A stretch of 64,000 nt of DNA from Methanobacterium sp. (lineage in GTDB: Archaea; Methanobacteriota; Methanobacteria; Methanobacteriales; Methanobacteriaceae): positions 248,001 through 312,000 of the forward strand of contig JACRPY010000006.1 of NCBI GenBank assembly GCA_016222945.1, in the 5' to 3' direction. This document shows positions 1-8,653 of the stretch, piece by piece. Every line of letters begins with the position of its first letter. Positions within the stretch are counted from its first letter, which is position 1. The notes under the pieces were generated by a model. The model was not told where the DNA came from, made no database searches, and worked only from the letters and a program-made list of their open reading frames with translations. The translations under genes and the position numbers were made by a program.

Positions 1-1679
1 ATATCTTTTTGAACACTTGTATGGCTGTTAACATCTTTTTTAACTACTTTTATCGTATTTTTAGCTAAACTGAAGTCATGTACAATATAGGTTTCTCCTT
101 TATTAATTAATACTGCCCCTTTATGTGCTTCTGTGTAAGCCTGTCTTTTATCCATGGTTTCAAGAACTTTTCCTTTGTGATACACATTAAATATTTCAGA
201 AGATGTATTGCCCAGATTAACTTTAAATGGAGGATATTCTGTTCCTGAGTACTTCCAACCTTCAGATGATTTTTCAATCATTTTTTTGGAAGCTAATGAC
301 TTTAAATGGTCCGTTACATCTGTTTCAAAATCAATTTTCATCATATCTGGCTTTACAGGCATTTCTTTTGCTGCACACATTAAATGACCTTCAATAATAG
401 GGAAATTGGATAAATCAATAACTGCATGTTCATGGGGTTTATCAAAGAAAACTTGAGGATGCTTCATAAAATACTGGTCTAAAGGATTTTGGAAGGCTAC
501 AAGTGTTACAATAGAATCATCAGTTCCCCTTCCAGCACGACCTGCCTGTTGCCATGTTGACATTATTGTTCCAGGATAACCTGAAATTATAACAGAATCC
601 AGCGAACCAATGTCAATACCTAATTCCAGGGCATTTGTAGCTGTTACTCCTTTTAAAGTGCCATTTTTAAGATTATTTTCTATTTCACGTCTGTCTTGAG
701 CAAGGTAACCTGCACGGTAGATGGAAATTTTATCTGCAAGCTCAGGGTTTATTTCAGCTATTTCTTTCCTAGAACGTCTTCCAATTAATTCTGCCATTTT
801 TCTGGAAGTTGTAAAGCATAATGTCTGTAGTTTGTTTAATAGGAATAATTGGAACAGATTTTGGGATTCTACGTGTGTTGTGGTCTTTCCCTCACTGTCA
901 AAATAGGGATTGTAAAATATAAAATGTTTTTTTCCTTTAGGGGAACCGTCAGTAGATATTAATTTAAATTTAACTCCCACTAACTTCTCGCTAAATTCCA
1001 TGGGATTGGCAAGGGTTGCTGTTGATAAAACAAATTGAGGGTCAGAGCCATAATAGTTAAAAATTCTTTGAAATCTTCTAAGTAAAAAAGCAACATTAGA
1101 ACCGAAAACACCCCTATACTGGTGTGCTTCGTCAATTACAACAAATTTGAGGTTGCTCATGAAGTTTTCCCATTGATGATGCCATGGCAGGATGTTATGG
1201 AGCTCATAGGGGTTGGTTACAACAATTCGTGAGTTTTTTCTAATCTGCCTTTTATCTTCTGGACTTGTATCTCCATCATAAACTTCAGGATTTAAGTTCA
1301 TTCCACAGTATTTTTCAAGTTCTTTCATTGATTTATGCTGATCATTTGCAAGAGCCTTTGCAGGGTAAATATAAAGTGCTGTAGCATTCTTATCATGGAT
1401 TAATTTTTCAAAAATAGGTATATTAAAAGCAAGAGTCTTTCCAGAAGCTGTAGGGGTGGTTATAACCACATTTTCCCCGGCACGCAGATAATCTATGGCA
1501 TTGCACTGATGTTTATAAAGTCTGATATTTTTTCTTTTTAAGTAATTCTTTATATATTGGGGTAAAATAGCCTTTGTATCACCATAAACTGGTTTTTGTG
1601 GTTTTAATGTTTCTATATGTTCTAAACGATTTTTATACCACTTTTTTGAGTCTAATGTATCTAGAATATTGTTTATCAT
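1..1679 (-). CDS. DEAD/DEAH-box helicase, MrfA/Hrq1-like (partial, C-terminus beyond window)
   Basis: This is a superfamily 2 helicase; about 559 codons are visible and the gene runs off the left edge. The ATG lies at 1679-1677. Visible motifs are Walker A (TPTASGKT, residues 75-82), DEAH (183-186), an STATL motif III, and QAGRAGRG motif VI near residue 380. The long N-terminal segment before motif I and the sequence style match the MrfA (YprA)/Hrq1 group, which usually ends in a Cys-rich DUF1998 domain; that end is outside the window, so the subfamily is inferred. The bacterial members act in DNA damage repair. An ExoIII-type nuclease gene lies 263 bp upstream on the same strand, which fits a repair role. 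Confidence 0.85.
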   Translation of the reverse strand, partial: MINNILDTLDSKKWYKNRLEHIETLKPQKPVYGDTKAILPQYIKNYLKRKNIRLYKHQCNAIDYLRAGENVVITTPTASGKTLAFNIPIFEKLIHDKNATALYIYPAKALANDQHKSMKELEKYCGMNLNPEVYDGDTSPEDKRQIRKNSRIVVTNPYELHNILPWHHQWENFMSNLKFVVIDEAHQYRGVFGSNVAFLLRRFQRIFNYYGSDPQFVLSTATLANPMEFSEKLVGVKFKLISTDGSPKGKKHFIFYNPYFDSEGKTTTHVESQNLFQLFLLNKLQTLCFTTSRKMAELIGRRSRKEIAEINPELADKISIYRAGYLAQDRREIENNLKNGTLKGVTATNALELGIDIGSLDSVIISGYPGTIMSTWQQAGRAGRGTDDSIVTLVAFQNPLDQYFMKHPQVFFDKPHEHAVIDLSNFPIIEGHLMCAAKEMPVKPDMMKIDFETDVTDHLKSLASKKMIEKSSEGWKYSGTEYPPFKVNLGNTSSEIFNVYHKGKVLETMDKRQAYTEAHKGAVLINKGETYIVHDFSLAKNTIKVVKKDVNSHTSVQKD

Positions 1680-1942
1680 TAACGATTCCTTTATAATGGG
1701 TGATTTAGGCTTAAATGGATTAAAATAGGGAAATATTATTTAAATATTAATTTAATTTTAATTAAGAGGAATTGTTATAAAACATCCTCTAAATTTAAAT
1801 TCTAAATTTCTTAACTTCTCTTTCATCTAATTAAGTAAAACTATGATTTAAACTTTTCTTTTTATAAAAAAACTCTTGATAATTTCTTATTAATTAGTAT
1901 ATGTTCATGAGGCATGTTTAATATGGCTTAAATTGTAGCTAT

Positions 1943-2719
1943 TTACTCTAATTCTATATTTATGCCAACAGGACAGTGATCAGAGCCCATTACCTCATTT
2001 AAGATGTATGCAGACTTTATTTTGTCTTTAAATTCATTATTTACAAAGAAATAGTCAAGTCTCCAGCCTACATTTCTCTCCCTTGCACGAGTCCTGTAAC
2101 TCCACCATGTATAATTCTCACTTTCAGTGTTAAACATTCTGAATGTGTCGCTGTATCCGTTACTTAAGAATTTATCGATCCAGGCACGCTCTACAGGCAG
2201 GAAACCTGAAATTTTTTCATTTTCTTTGGGTCTTGCAAGATCAATCTCCTTATGGGCAGTATTCAAATCTCCGCAAATTACCACGTTTTTACCATTTTCT
2301 TTAAGATTATTTGCATAATCTAGAAGTGTATCATAGAATTCCAGTTTATATTTAAGTCTTTCATCTGACATTTTCCCATTGGGGAAGTATATGTTTAGAA
2401 GAATAAAATCACCGTAATCTGCAACCAGTGTTCTACCTTCTCTATCAAATTCAGGGACTCCAAATCCATATTCTATTTTTTCAGGTTTTATTTTAGTGTA
2501 AATTGCCACTCCACTGTAACCTTTCCTTTCTGCTGCTAAAAAATATGAATGATATCCATCAACATGTTTTAGAGCTCTTGGTAGCTGATCTTGGGAAGCT
2601 TTAGTTTCCTGGATACATAATATATCTGGATTTTCATCTAAAAGCCATTTTACGAATCCTTTTTTATGTATGGCCCGTATACCATTTACATTCCATGAGA
2701 TAATTTTAATATCTTGCAT
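1943..2719 (-). CDS. xth: exodeoxyribonuclease III family nuclease, Mth212-like
   Basis: The 258-residue protein has the full ExoIII/AP-endonuclease fold signature: SWNVNG at residues 8-13, a metal-binding Glu in CIQETK (E38), GDLNTAH in the middle, RRTRARE-like WSYRTRARERNVGWRLDYFF, and the C-terminal GSDHCPVG catalytic His-Asp region. It closely resembles Mth212 of Methanothermobacter, which in addition to AP endonuclease and 3'-exonuclease activity nicks DNA at deoxyuridine and so substitutes for a uracil glycosylase. Whether this copy cuts at dU cannot be seen here. The start ATG follows a GGTGG-type Shine-Dalgarno. It lies upstream of the helicase gene on the same strand. Confidence 0.93.
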   Translation of the reverse strand: MQDIKIISWNVNGIRAIHKKGFVKWLLDENPDILCIQETKASQDQLPRALKHVDGYHSYFLAAERKGYSGVAIYTKIKPEKIEYGFGVPEFDREGRTLVADYGDFILLNIYFPNGKMSDERLKYKLEFYDTLLDYANNLKENGKNVVICGDLNTAHKEIDLARPKENEKISGFLPVERAWIDKFLSNGYSDTFRMFNTESENYTWWSYRTRARERNVGWRLDYFFVNNEFKDKIKSAYILNEVMGSDHCPVGINIELE

Positions 2720-2897
2720 TTTAGTCCACCAGTTATCGGGAATAATTTTTTCATTTTTAATTTATTTACTAAATATATACTTTATCATTAGCAACTTATA
2801 AATTTGAAATTATTTTATTCTCCATCCGCAAAGTTAATATATGATGAGAATAAAAATATAGATATACTAAAATAATTTGGAAAAGGAGATTAGATAA

Positions 2898-3857
2898 TTG
2901 AATAGATATTTACTTGTTATACTTGCTTTAGTGATTTTTATTTTATTCGCGACAGGATCAAGTGGTAATGAATCCCAAACAAAACATTTTGACAACGGAG
3001 AAATTTCTTTTGATTACCCGGGAGCATGGAATGGAACTAATGGCACTGCACCAAATGTAGTAACATTTACAGACACAAATGGAATGAATGTAACTGTTTT
3101 AAAATTATCAAAGCCTTCAACTTATAATTTAGCAAAAAGTTTAAGTTTGAATGCTGCAGGAACAATTAACCAAAATTTCCAACTTGTATCCAGTAAAAAT
3201 GTCACTGTTAATGGAATAATGGCTTATGAGCTTGAGTATAATGTTAATGGGAAAAATGGCCCGCAACAAAGAAAAGAAGTTTGGTTTGAAAAGAATAATG
3301 TAATTTACTGTGTAATATATACTGCTCCAGGTCAAGGAAAAGTTGATTCCGGAGTAGAGATCGACGAATCTTTTGGTGGAAAATCATTAGAATCAATGAT
3401 TACAAGTTTTAACATAAAGGATGGTGTTGCTAATCCTACTAAATCCACAGGATGGGCTGAAATTTCCATACCCGATATAAACGCTAATTGGAAGATAAGT
3501 TCCTACTCTATAAACACACCTGGTGCTGTTTATCATATACCTACAAGTTATTTCCCTGGAGAAAAGGGTGAAATGAGTTTAATGGGGCATCGTACTACTC
3601 ATCATGCACCATTCCTTTATATATATACACTTAAACCTGGAAACTTAGTTATAATCAAAGATAATCTTACACAGAAAAAGTATACTTATCAGGTTGAATC
3701 TAATGGAGATGTAAGGTGGGGTGCTAAGGGTATAAACATTAAATACCAGCCAAGTGATGAACCAAAATTGTTATTGGTAACATGCCACCCTCCAGGATTT
3801 TCAAGGGCAGCATGGATTGTTCATTGTAAACTGGTTTCAGTGGAGCCTTTAAGTTAA
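2898..3857 (+). CDS. sortase-like exported protein with N-terminal PsbP-like domain
   Basis: The 319-residue protein starts with an N-terminal hydrophobic segment (residues 3-20, signal anchor). Residues about 30-175 resemble the PsbP/DUF-type beta domain often found on methanobacterial exported proteins. Residues about 185-319 are a sortase domain: the catalytic His is in LMGHRTTHH, the catalytic Cys in LLLVTCHPPG, and the Arg in FSRAAWIV. Sortases cleave a C-terminal signal and attach or process surface proteins outside the cell. The start is TTG at 2898 with GGAGAT upstream; no ATG competes. It probably forms an operon with the small membrane protein behind it. Substrates are not known; see the adhesin at 46011. 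Confidence 0.82.
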   Translation: MNRYLLVILALVIFILFATGSSGNESQTKHFDNGEISFDYPGAWNGTNGTAPNVVTFTDTNGMNVTVLKLSKPSTYNLAKSLSLNAAGTINQNFQLVSSKNVTVNGIMAYELEYNVNGKNGPQQRKEVWFEKNNVIYCVIYTAPGQGKVDSGVEIDESFGGKSLESMITSFNIKDGVANPTKSTGWAEISIPDINANWKISSYSINTPGAVYHIPTSYFPGEKGEMSLMGHRTTHHAPFLYIYTLKPGNLVIIKDNLTQKKYTYQVESNGDVRWGAKGINIKYQPSDEPKLLLVTCHPPGFSRAAWIVHCKLVSVEPLS

Positions 3858-3934
3858 GATTTAAAAAAACTTTAAATCTATGATTGTACAATTTAAATAA
3901 AGAAAAGAATGAATTTGTAAAGGGTGATATAAAG

Positions 3935-4132
3935 ATGGTAGAAGCACCAGCTGTAAGTGGATTTTTAATATATTCTCATATGCTTCCAGGAATACTTGCA
4001 TTTTTAGGAATACTTCTTATTGCTAATGGCATAATGGATAAAAAATTAGAATATGCTGTTGGAGGAGTTATCCTCTTTTTTGCAGCAGGAATTTTGCCAT
4101 TTTTAGTCTTACCATTCATTTTAGGAGTATAA
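3935..4132 (+). CDS. small membrane protein, function unknown
   Basis: This 65-residue protein has two or three hydrophobic segments (GFLIYSHMLPGILAFLGILLIANG, then AVGGVILFFAAGILPFLVLPFILGV split by DKKLEYA). I chose the ATG at 3935 because GGTGAT stands 6 nt upstream; a longer reading from TTG at 3884 lacks a ribosome binding site. It follows the sortase gene by 77 bp on the same strand and may be its membrane partner. I do not recognise the family. Confidence 0.65.
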   Translation: MVEAPAVSGFLIYSHMLPGILAFLGILLIANGIMDKKLEYAVGGVILFFAAGILPFLVLPFILGV

Positions 4133-4171
4133 TGGTAAAATTACTTTTTTTTAATTGAAAGAAAATTTAAT

Positions 4172-5062
4172 CTATTTGAAATTTTTGCATTTTTCTTTAA
4201 TTAATTTTTTGTTTCCATTGAATGCACCTTTATTTTCAAGTTTTATAACAGAAGCTGCAGAAGCAAATAATCCACAAAGCTTTGGATTGTCTGTTTCAAG
4301 TTTTCTTGCAGTATAAGCAGCCATATAAGTATCACCAAGACCTGTAGGGTCTTCTATTTTTTTAGGCGTAAATGAAGGGATTTCATATAGCTTATCTAAT
4401 TTTTTAGAATAAATTAGAGAACCAGAACTTCCAAGTGTTATGATTACTTCTTCTGGACCGAATAAGGTCAGTTTTTTTGCAACCAGTCCTAATGGAATAT
4501 TTTTACCTAAAATTATTTTTGCTTCATTTTCATCTATAAAAAGTATTTTAATATATTTGAGGAACTTCTTGAAATCTTCCCATGGCTTTAAAACAATTTT
4601 ATTACCCTCTAAATGTCTTAAGTAACCTTGTGCACCAAGATACAATGGTATTCCTAATTTATATAACTCCTTAATAGTCTTTAATGGAATGTCATAAGGA
4701 CTTAGCGGACCTAAAAGCAGTGCATCTGAGTTTTTTATACTTTCGGATATATCATTGATATTTATGGGATTATGGGGGATGCATGCTTTCTGTATTCTGT
4801 GATTAGGATTATTATCAGGATATATGTTTTTGAATTTTACAGTTTCATCCACTAAAATAGGAATAATCTTTACATCATCTGGAAAAGACTTTAGAAGTTC
4901 TATATCATCTTTAGAAATAGTTATAACTGCATTGGTATTAATTTTAAGGTTTGAAAGGACACTGCATTGGTAATAAACAGCCCCACCAGTTAATTTATAA
5001 TCTGCATCATCTTTTTTAATAATGTCTTCTGTTACAGGACCTATTAATGTTATACTGGACAT
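4172..5062 (-). CDS. PfkB family (ribokinase-like) carbohydrate kinase
   Basis: The 296-residue protein has the ribokinase fold: an N-terminal substrate lid (TGGAVYYQCSVLSNL) and the C-terminal PfkB signature EDPTGLGDTYMAAYTARK, which holds the catalytic Asp (G-L-G-D) and the anion hole. It would phosphorylate a sugar, nucleoside or related alcohol using ATP; the substrate cannot be read from sequence. The upstream gene on the same strand, 23 bp away, encodes a HisA/HisF-like TIM barrel, so the two may act on the same phosphorylated intermediate. The start ATG follows GAGGAAAG. Confidence 0.85.
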   Translation of the reverse strand: MSSITLIGPVTEDIIKKDDADYKLTGGAVYYQCSVLSNLKINTNAVITISKDDIELLKSFPDDVKIIPILVDETVKFKNIYPDNNPNHRIQKACIPHNPININDISESIKNSDALLLGPLSPYDIPLKTIKELYKLGIPLYLGAQGYLRHLEGNKIVLKPWEDFKKFLKYIKILFIDENEAKIILGKNIPLGLVAKKLTLFGPEEVIITLGSSGSLIYSKKLDKLYEIPSFTPKKIEDPTGLGDTYMAAYTARKLETDNPKLCGLFASAASVIKLENKGAFNGNKKLIKEKCKNFK

Positions 5063-5085
5063 TTTTTACTTTCCTCATGAAATTT

Positions 5086-5769
5086 TTAAAATTCAGGAGC
5101 TAATTTACCATTATGCAGTGTTGAGCCCACTAAAAATTTATTTAAGCCTATATCTTCAAGTTCATCTATGTATTCGCTTGTTAGGCCTCCACCGATAATT
5201 AAAGAAGTGGGAAGTTCCATAAATTTTTGTATAAGTTCTTTATTTGCACCGCTTTCAGTTCCAACTTTTGAAATATCAAGTATTATAATTTCTGATGGTT
5301 CTAATTCATTTATTTTTTCTATAAACTCATTTATTGTGATATTTAAGTGTTTGCTGAACAGTTCATTATCTTTGATATCAACACTGATAATTAATCTGTT
5401 TTTATCCACATTATTGAAAATATCATGGAGATCTTCTATCTTCTCCAATGTTTCTGTTGCAACAATAACTTTATGGGCTATTTCCAGTGCATCTTCAACT
5501 TTTTTTACATTATTAGCTCCACAATCAAGCATTACAGGTATTTCTTCATTTATTTTTTTAATAACGTCAAAATTAGATCCCTTTCCCTCTATTGCATTTA
5601 AATCGGCAATATACATTCTTTTTGCACCGTAAACGCTTAATGTTTTTCCAATTTTGCAGGGATTGGATGAATCACAAAAAACAGTTTTAAGAGGCTTATA
5701 TGTATCTCTTTTACCAGATTTTCCAGATACTGCTATTTTATCTTTTAAATCTAAAACAGGTATAATCAT
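5086..5769 (-). CDS. HisA/HisF-related TIM-barrel protein (methanogen type)
   Basis: This 227-residue TIM barrel begins MIIPVLDLKD, as in HisA, and ends with the phosphate-binding loops SLIIGGGLTSEY and FLVGSTLHNG. It lacks overall similarity to the true histidine enzymes and fits the hisA/hisF-like family I recall as typical of methanogens and of H4MPT-using methylotrophs, where it sits among cofactor genes. A role in making a methanogenic cofactor is therefore plausible but unproven. It is the first gene of a pair with the PfkB kinase. No clear Shine-Dalgarno precedes the ATG. Confidence 0.82.
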   Translation of the reverse strand: MIIPVLDLKDKIAVSGKSGKRDTYKPLKTVFCDSSNPCKIGKTLSVYGAKRMYIADLNAIEGKGSNFDVIKKINEEIPVMLDCGANNVKKVEDALEIAHKVIVATETLEKIEDLHDIFNNVDKNRLIISVDIKDNELFSKHLNITINEFIEKINELEPSEIIILDISKVGTESGANKELIQKFMELPTSLIIGGGLTSEYIDELEDIGLNKFLVGSTLHNGKLAPEF

Positions 5770-5877
5770 AAAAATAATTTCTTAACTTTAAACTAATTAA
5801 TTTAACGTTTATAGTAGAATAAAAGTGGTTTAATTTAAAAAAAAATTTAGGTTTATAAAATAAAAAAATAAGATATT

Positions 5878-6135
5878 TTATTTTAAAAGTTTTTCAATCT
5901 CTAAAACTGCATAATCTGCGGCTTCATCTGCAATTTTGAAGTCTGCAGATGAGAGATCATCAAATATAATGTTAACACTGACGTCAACATCCAAACTTTC
6001 ATTGTAAACAAGTTCTACGTTAATATCTATATCAATAATCTCTTTTTTGGAGACCCTGGAAAAAATAAATGTTTCAGCAGAAGATACTGCAATTTTGGAA
6101 ATATTATCAAGGTCTTCATCAGTTAATTTTTTCAA
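5878..6135 (-). CDS. DUF3194 family small protein
   Basis: This acidic protein of 85 residues matches the archaeal DUF3194 family, normally found directly behind prefoldin beta, as here (11 bp gap). It alternates beta-strand-like stretches (IIDIDINVELVYN, DVDVSVNIIFDD) and ends in a helix. Function unknown; the position suggests a link to protein folding or RNA-processing genes of the superoperon, of which it is the last gene. The start is TTG with AGAGGT upstream. Confidence 0.8.
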   Translation of the reverse strand: MKKLTDEDLDNISKIAVSSAETFIFSRVSKKEIIDIDINVELVYNESLDVDVSVNIIFDDLSSADFKIADEAADYAVLEIEKLLK

Positions 6136-6146
6136 TTAATTAACCT

Positions 6147-6497
6147 CTATTGTAAACCTGGCCCTTGCATTGCTTCTTGAATAGAAGCTTGCATTTCCTG
6201 AAGCTTTTTCATTATACGTTCTTCTTGCCTTTTAACAGTTTTTTCTCGAAGTTGTAATGTTTCTAATTTTTCTTCAAGTTCTTTGGTCATTTCATCTTTT
6301 TTAACCTTTATAAGCAAAGTTCCAGCTGTTTTATAAACATCTGCATCGTCATCAGTCTTTTTTAATTCTTCAACTGCATTTTCAGTTTCTTTAAGTTGCA
6401 TATCAACAGTCTGTTTTTGCATTGAAATTGCCTGAGCTTGTTGTTGTGCTTGCTGGAATTGAGCTAACTGGTGTTGTACATTTTGAGGAAGTTCCAT
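6147..6497 (-). CDS. pfdB: prefoldin subunit beta
   Basis: The 116-residue protein has the prefoldin beta layout: two long coiled-coil helices (residues about 1-48 and 72-112, rich in Gln, Glu and Lys) joined by the short beta hairpin DADVYKTAGTLLIKVKKDE. Prefoldin (two alpha and four beta subunits) captures unfolded proteins in the tentacles of a jellyfish-shaped hexamer and passes them to the thermosome in the cytosol. The gene sits in its conserved archaeal place behind pcc1. GGTGAT lies directly upstream of the ATG. Confidence 0.95.
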   Translation of the reverse strand: MELPQNVQHQLAQFQQAQQQAQAISMQKQTVDMQLKETENAVEELKKTDDDADVYKTAGTLLIKVKKDEMTKELEEKLETLQLREKTVKRQEERIMKKLQEMQASIQEAMQGPGLQ

Positions 6498-6536
6498 TTT
6501 ATCACCAAACTTTTAAGTTTTACATTATTTATTAAT

Positions 6537-6797
6537 TTAATTAATTTTTAATTTTTTAACATCACTGGACAGTATTATCCATCTAAGATAAGAATTAAGA
6601 GATGCCCGAAGAGAAGGAACATCACGAGCATCAATCACTAAATTTAAAACATTTCTATCTAAATTCACACTTACAGATGATCTATTGGATGGAGAACTTT
6701 GAATTTCAGGTTCAATTGATCTTAAAACTGTTTCTGCATCCAGCAAATTTTCAAATTCAATTTTAAATTCAGCTTTCACATGTTCTGGAATGTTCAT
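6537..6797 (-). CDS. pcc1: KEOPS complex subunit Pcc1
   Basis: This 86-residue protein matches Pcc1: it has beta-strand VKAEFKIEF, the helix DAETVLRSIEPE, and the C-terminal helix RASLNSYLRWIILSSDV typical of the family. Pcc1 forms the dimer core of KEOPS, which with Kae1, Bud32 and Cgi121 adds threonylcarbamoyl to A37 of ANN-decoding tRNAs. The ATG overlaps the stop of the Brix gene (ATGA), so translation is probably coupled. Confidence 0.88.
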   Translation of the reverse strand: MNIPEHVKAEFKIEFENLLDAETVLRSIEPEIQSSPSNRSSVSVNLDRNVLNLVIDARDVPSLRASLNSYLRWIILSSDVKKLKIN

Positions 6798-7279
6798 TCA
6801 AATCTCCAGTTTTTAACATAAATTTTAGGATCTCTAATTAAACCATCTTTATCATAAAACTCTATTAAAGCTTTATTTTCTAAATCTCCCTCTTTGACCC
6901 ACATAACATTCCTATTGGAATCGTGGTGACATTTAGGAATATCTAAAATATCTATAAATGCTTTATTTAGATCATCTATTTCACATTTTATGCATAGTTT
7001 ATCTGGATTTATTTTACCTTTTGAATCTAAAAGTGCCATTGTTATCTTTAAAAATAACAAAATTTGGCCATTTGTATCATAGATTTCAATTCTGCTGGGG
7101 TTTCCCTTTATCTGGGAAATTACAGCAATTTTTTTAAACCCTGATTCAGATGCTTTATTTAAAACATCTCGGAAACTCATTTTCCCCCGGTTTATGTACG
7201 TGGCATTTAAAACACGACTTAAACTCTGGCAAAATGTTCTTGTTCTGCTGGATGGTTTCCTTGATGTTGTTATAAACAT
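6794..7279 (-). CDS. Brix domain ribosome-biogenesis protein (Imp4-like)
   Basis: The 161-residue single-domain protein begins with the Brix signature ITTSRKPSSRTRTFCQSLSRVL and ends with the paired half of the fold. Archaeal Brix proteins are minimal homologues of eukaryotic Imp4/Brx1 that bind pre-rRNA during ribosome assembly. The position between rpo12 and pcc1 is the usual one in the archaeal exosome superoperon. No strong Shine-Dalgarno is visible before the ATG; it may depend on translation of the upstream genes. Confidence 0.9.
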   Translation of the reverse strand: MFITTSRKPSSRTRTFCQSLSRVLNATYINRGKMSFRDVLNKASESGFKKIAVISQIKGNPSRIEIYDTNGQILLFLKITMALLDSKGKINPDKLCIKCEIDDLNKAFIDILDIPKCHHDSNRNVMWVKEGDLENKALIEFYDKDGLIRDPKIYVKNWRFE

Positions 7280-7315
7280 TTAATACTGCCTAGATCTAGA
7301 AATTGTTTAAATAGT

Positions 7316-7447
7316 TTATCTTGCGCTTATGTCTCTTTTTACTGGCGGAATCTCTTTAAAAAGAATCCTGTATCTGCATTTTGGACATTTAGCTTCAGTG
7401 TATCCTTTAAGATCTACTAAAGTACCGCATTTTGCACATTTATACAT
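7316..7447 (-). CDS. rpo12: DNA-directed RNA polymerase subunit Rpo12 (RpoP)
   Basis: This 43-residue protein has the four-Cys zinc ribbon of subunit P: CAKC at residues 4-7 and CPKC at 21-24, followed by the basic segment RYRILFKEIPP and a C-terminal R. It belongs to archaeal RNA polymerase, bridging Rpo3 and Rpo10 in the assembly platform. The gene is very short and easily missed. GGAG stands upstream of the ATG, inside a duplicated copy of the rpl37Ae 3' end (see the hairpin array at 7449), so the insertion kept its ribosome binding site. Confidence 0.93.
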   Translation of the reverse strand: MYKCAKCGTLVDLKGYTEAKCPKCRYRILFKEIPPVKRDISAR

Positions 7448-7448
7448 T

Positions 7449-7559
7449 ATTCAGCTCCAAAAATCTTTGATTTTTTGGGTTCATGAAACTCTCGAAATCT
7501 ATGATTTCGGATCACAAATCGGAGATTTGTAAGCATGGTTTCATTCAGCTCCAACGATC
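7449..7559. repeat. triloop hairpin array with flanking direct repeats (rpl37Ae/rpo12 junction)
   Basis: A 94-bp unit separates rpl37Ae from rpo12. It holds three perfect 7-bp hairpins with three-base loops: 7459-7465/7469-7475 (loop TTT), 7493-7499/7503-7509 (loop TAT) and 7514-7520/7524-7530 (loop GGA). The last two are enclosed by an outer 7-bp stem, ATGAAAC (7483-7489) with GTTTCAT (7538-7544). The unit is flanked by the direct repeat ATTCAGCTCCAANNATC at 7449-7465 and 7543-7559; the left copy touches the first hairpin. Without the insert, the rpl37Ae stop TAA would overlap the rpo12 ATG as TAATG. It resembles the array at 58409. Confidence 0.8.
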
Positions 7560-7810
7560 CTCTTTATGTTCCTTGATGCTGTTTTAGCCATTGGGGTCTG
7601 TGGAACATATGCTCCGCCTGTAAATACAGTGTCACATCTTTTACATTTCCATATACCACTGCTTACTCTTTTAACAGCAGGTCTATCACATTGAGGACAC
7701 ACATGATTTTTCTTCATTTTTTCTTCTATACTTTTAACGGTCCTTTTTGCTTTTCTTCCATATCGTGGACCGAATCTTCCAGTTATACCGACTTTTTTGG
7801 TTCTTGCCAT
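7541..7810 (-). CDS. rpl37ae: 50S ribosomal protein L37Ae (eL43)
   Basis: The 89-residue basic protein has the eL43 zinc finger: CPQC near residue 38 and CKRC near 56, with the N-terminal motif GITGRFGPRYGRKAKRTV. It binds 23S rRNA in the large subunit. It lies between rrp42 and rpo12, its usual place. The stop codon TGA is supplied by the first bases of the inserted hairpin array; the protein itself appears complete. AAGGTGATATAA precedes the ATG. Confidence 0.96.
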   Translation of the reverse strand: MARTKKVGITGRFGPRYGRKAKRTVKSIEEKMKKNHVCPQCDRPAVKRVSSGIWKCKRCDTVFTGGAYVPQTPMAKTASRNIKRIVGAE

Positions 7811-7864
7811 TTATATCACCTTAAAAATTTAAGTTTTAATTTAGCAAAAAAGATTCTTTTTGCT

Positions 7865-8653
7865 TTATAAATATTTTCTAAGTTCTTTTGTTTTTTCACC
7901 AGTTATATTGACAACTTTGGTTACTTCTTCTTTAGTAAGGGGTACTTCCCCTCCTTTTTGCATTGCGCAGATGCTGCCGTCTTCTCTCATTCCTATTGAG
8001 ATTCTGGCACCCATGATATTTTCTTCATCAAGTGAAGGGTCAATAACTAACTCTTCACCTATCTTTGCAAATGTACACATTAAAGGTTTTTCTTTGATAG
8101 GTAAATCCATTAAATTTTCTTTATCAATGACTATTTCATCTTCTTCTACCTTTGCAGTAGGTATTTTGGCGTTTAAAATGGCAGCTACACTTCCTAAAAC
8201 TGCTGCGTCCATTAAATTGCCGTCATAATCTAATACGTGAAGATCTAAAAATATCATCCATACCTTTTTGCCTTCAATTATGCATAATTTTTCAAGGTCT
8301 AAAATTTGCCCTTCTCTAAGGCAACGATCAGTAACTCTTGAAAGTTCTACAGACCTTTCATCAGGTGGTCCAGACTCAAATGTAGGGGAGGCCATAGGTA
8401 ATAATTCAGAATTAGTCATAAGAACACCTACATTAGGGGTATCGGGGAAGGGCTCGCCAATTTGAGATTTTACTCCCACCATTATTTGTGTGTTACCTAT
8501 TTTAACCCTTGCAGATCCTTCAGCTGTTCCTATTATTCCTACTTCAAGGGATATTTCTCTGTATTCATCAGGAGCTCTGCTATCTGCACGTTCTCCTTCT
8601 TTTATTAACTCGGTTATACTTTTTCTTGTAATTTCGGGAACTATATTAACCAT
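7865..8653 (-). CDS. rrp42: exosome complex component Rrp42
   Basis: The 262-residue RNase PH-domain protein is the non-catalytic partner in the archaeal exosome hexamer; three Rrp41-Rrp42 dimers form the ring that degrades or tails RNA 3' ends. Typical segments are RADSRAPDEYREISLEVG, GEPFPDTPNVGVL and SGPPDERSVELSRVTDRCLRE split by a long phosphate-site region. I chose the ATG at 8653 because GGTGA stands 5 nt upstream; an ATG at 8665 is also in frame. It overlaps the end of rrp41 by 8 nt. Confidence 0.95.
   Translation of the reverse strand: MVNIVPEITRKSITELIKEGERADSRAPDEYREISLEVGIIGTAEGSARVKIGNTQIMVGVKSQIGEPFPDTPNVGVLMTNSELLPMASPTFESGPPDERSVELSRVTDRCLREGQILDLEKLCIIEGKKVWMIFLDLHVLDYDGNLMDAAVLGSVAAILNAKIPTAKVEEDEIVIDKENLMDLPIKEKPLMCTFAKIGEELVIDPSLDEENIMGARISIGMREDGSICAMQKGGEVPLTKEEVTKVVNITGEKTKELRKYL

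Noticed and set aside
5168..5632. 154-codon frame opposite the HisA/HisF-like gene
   Set aside because: The Ser/Ile/Phe-rich translation is typical of antisense to an AT-rich coding strand; the minus-strand gene is clearly real.
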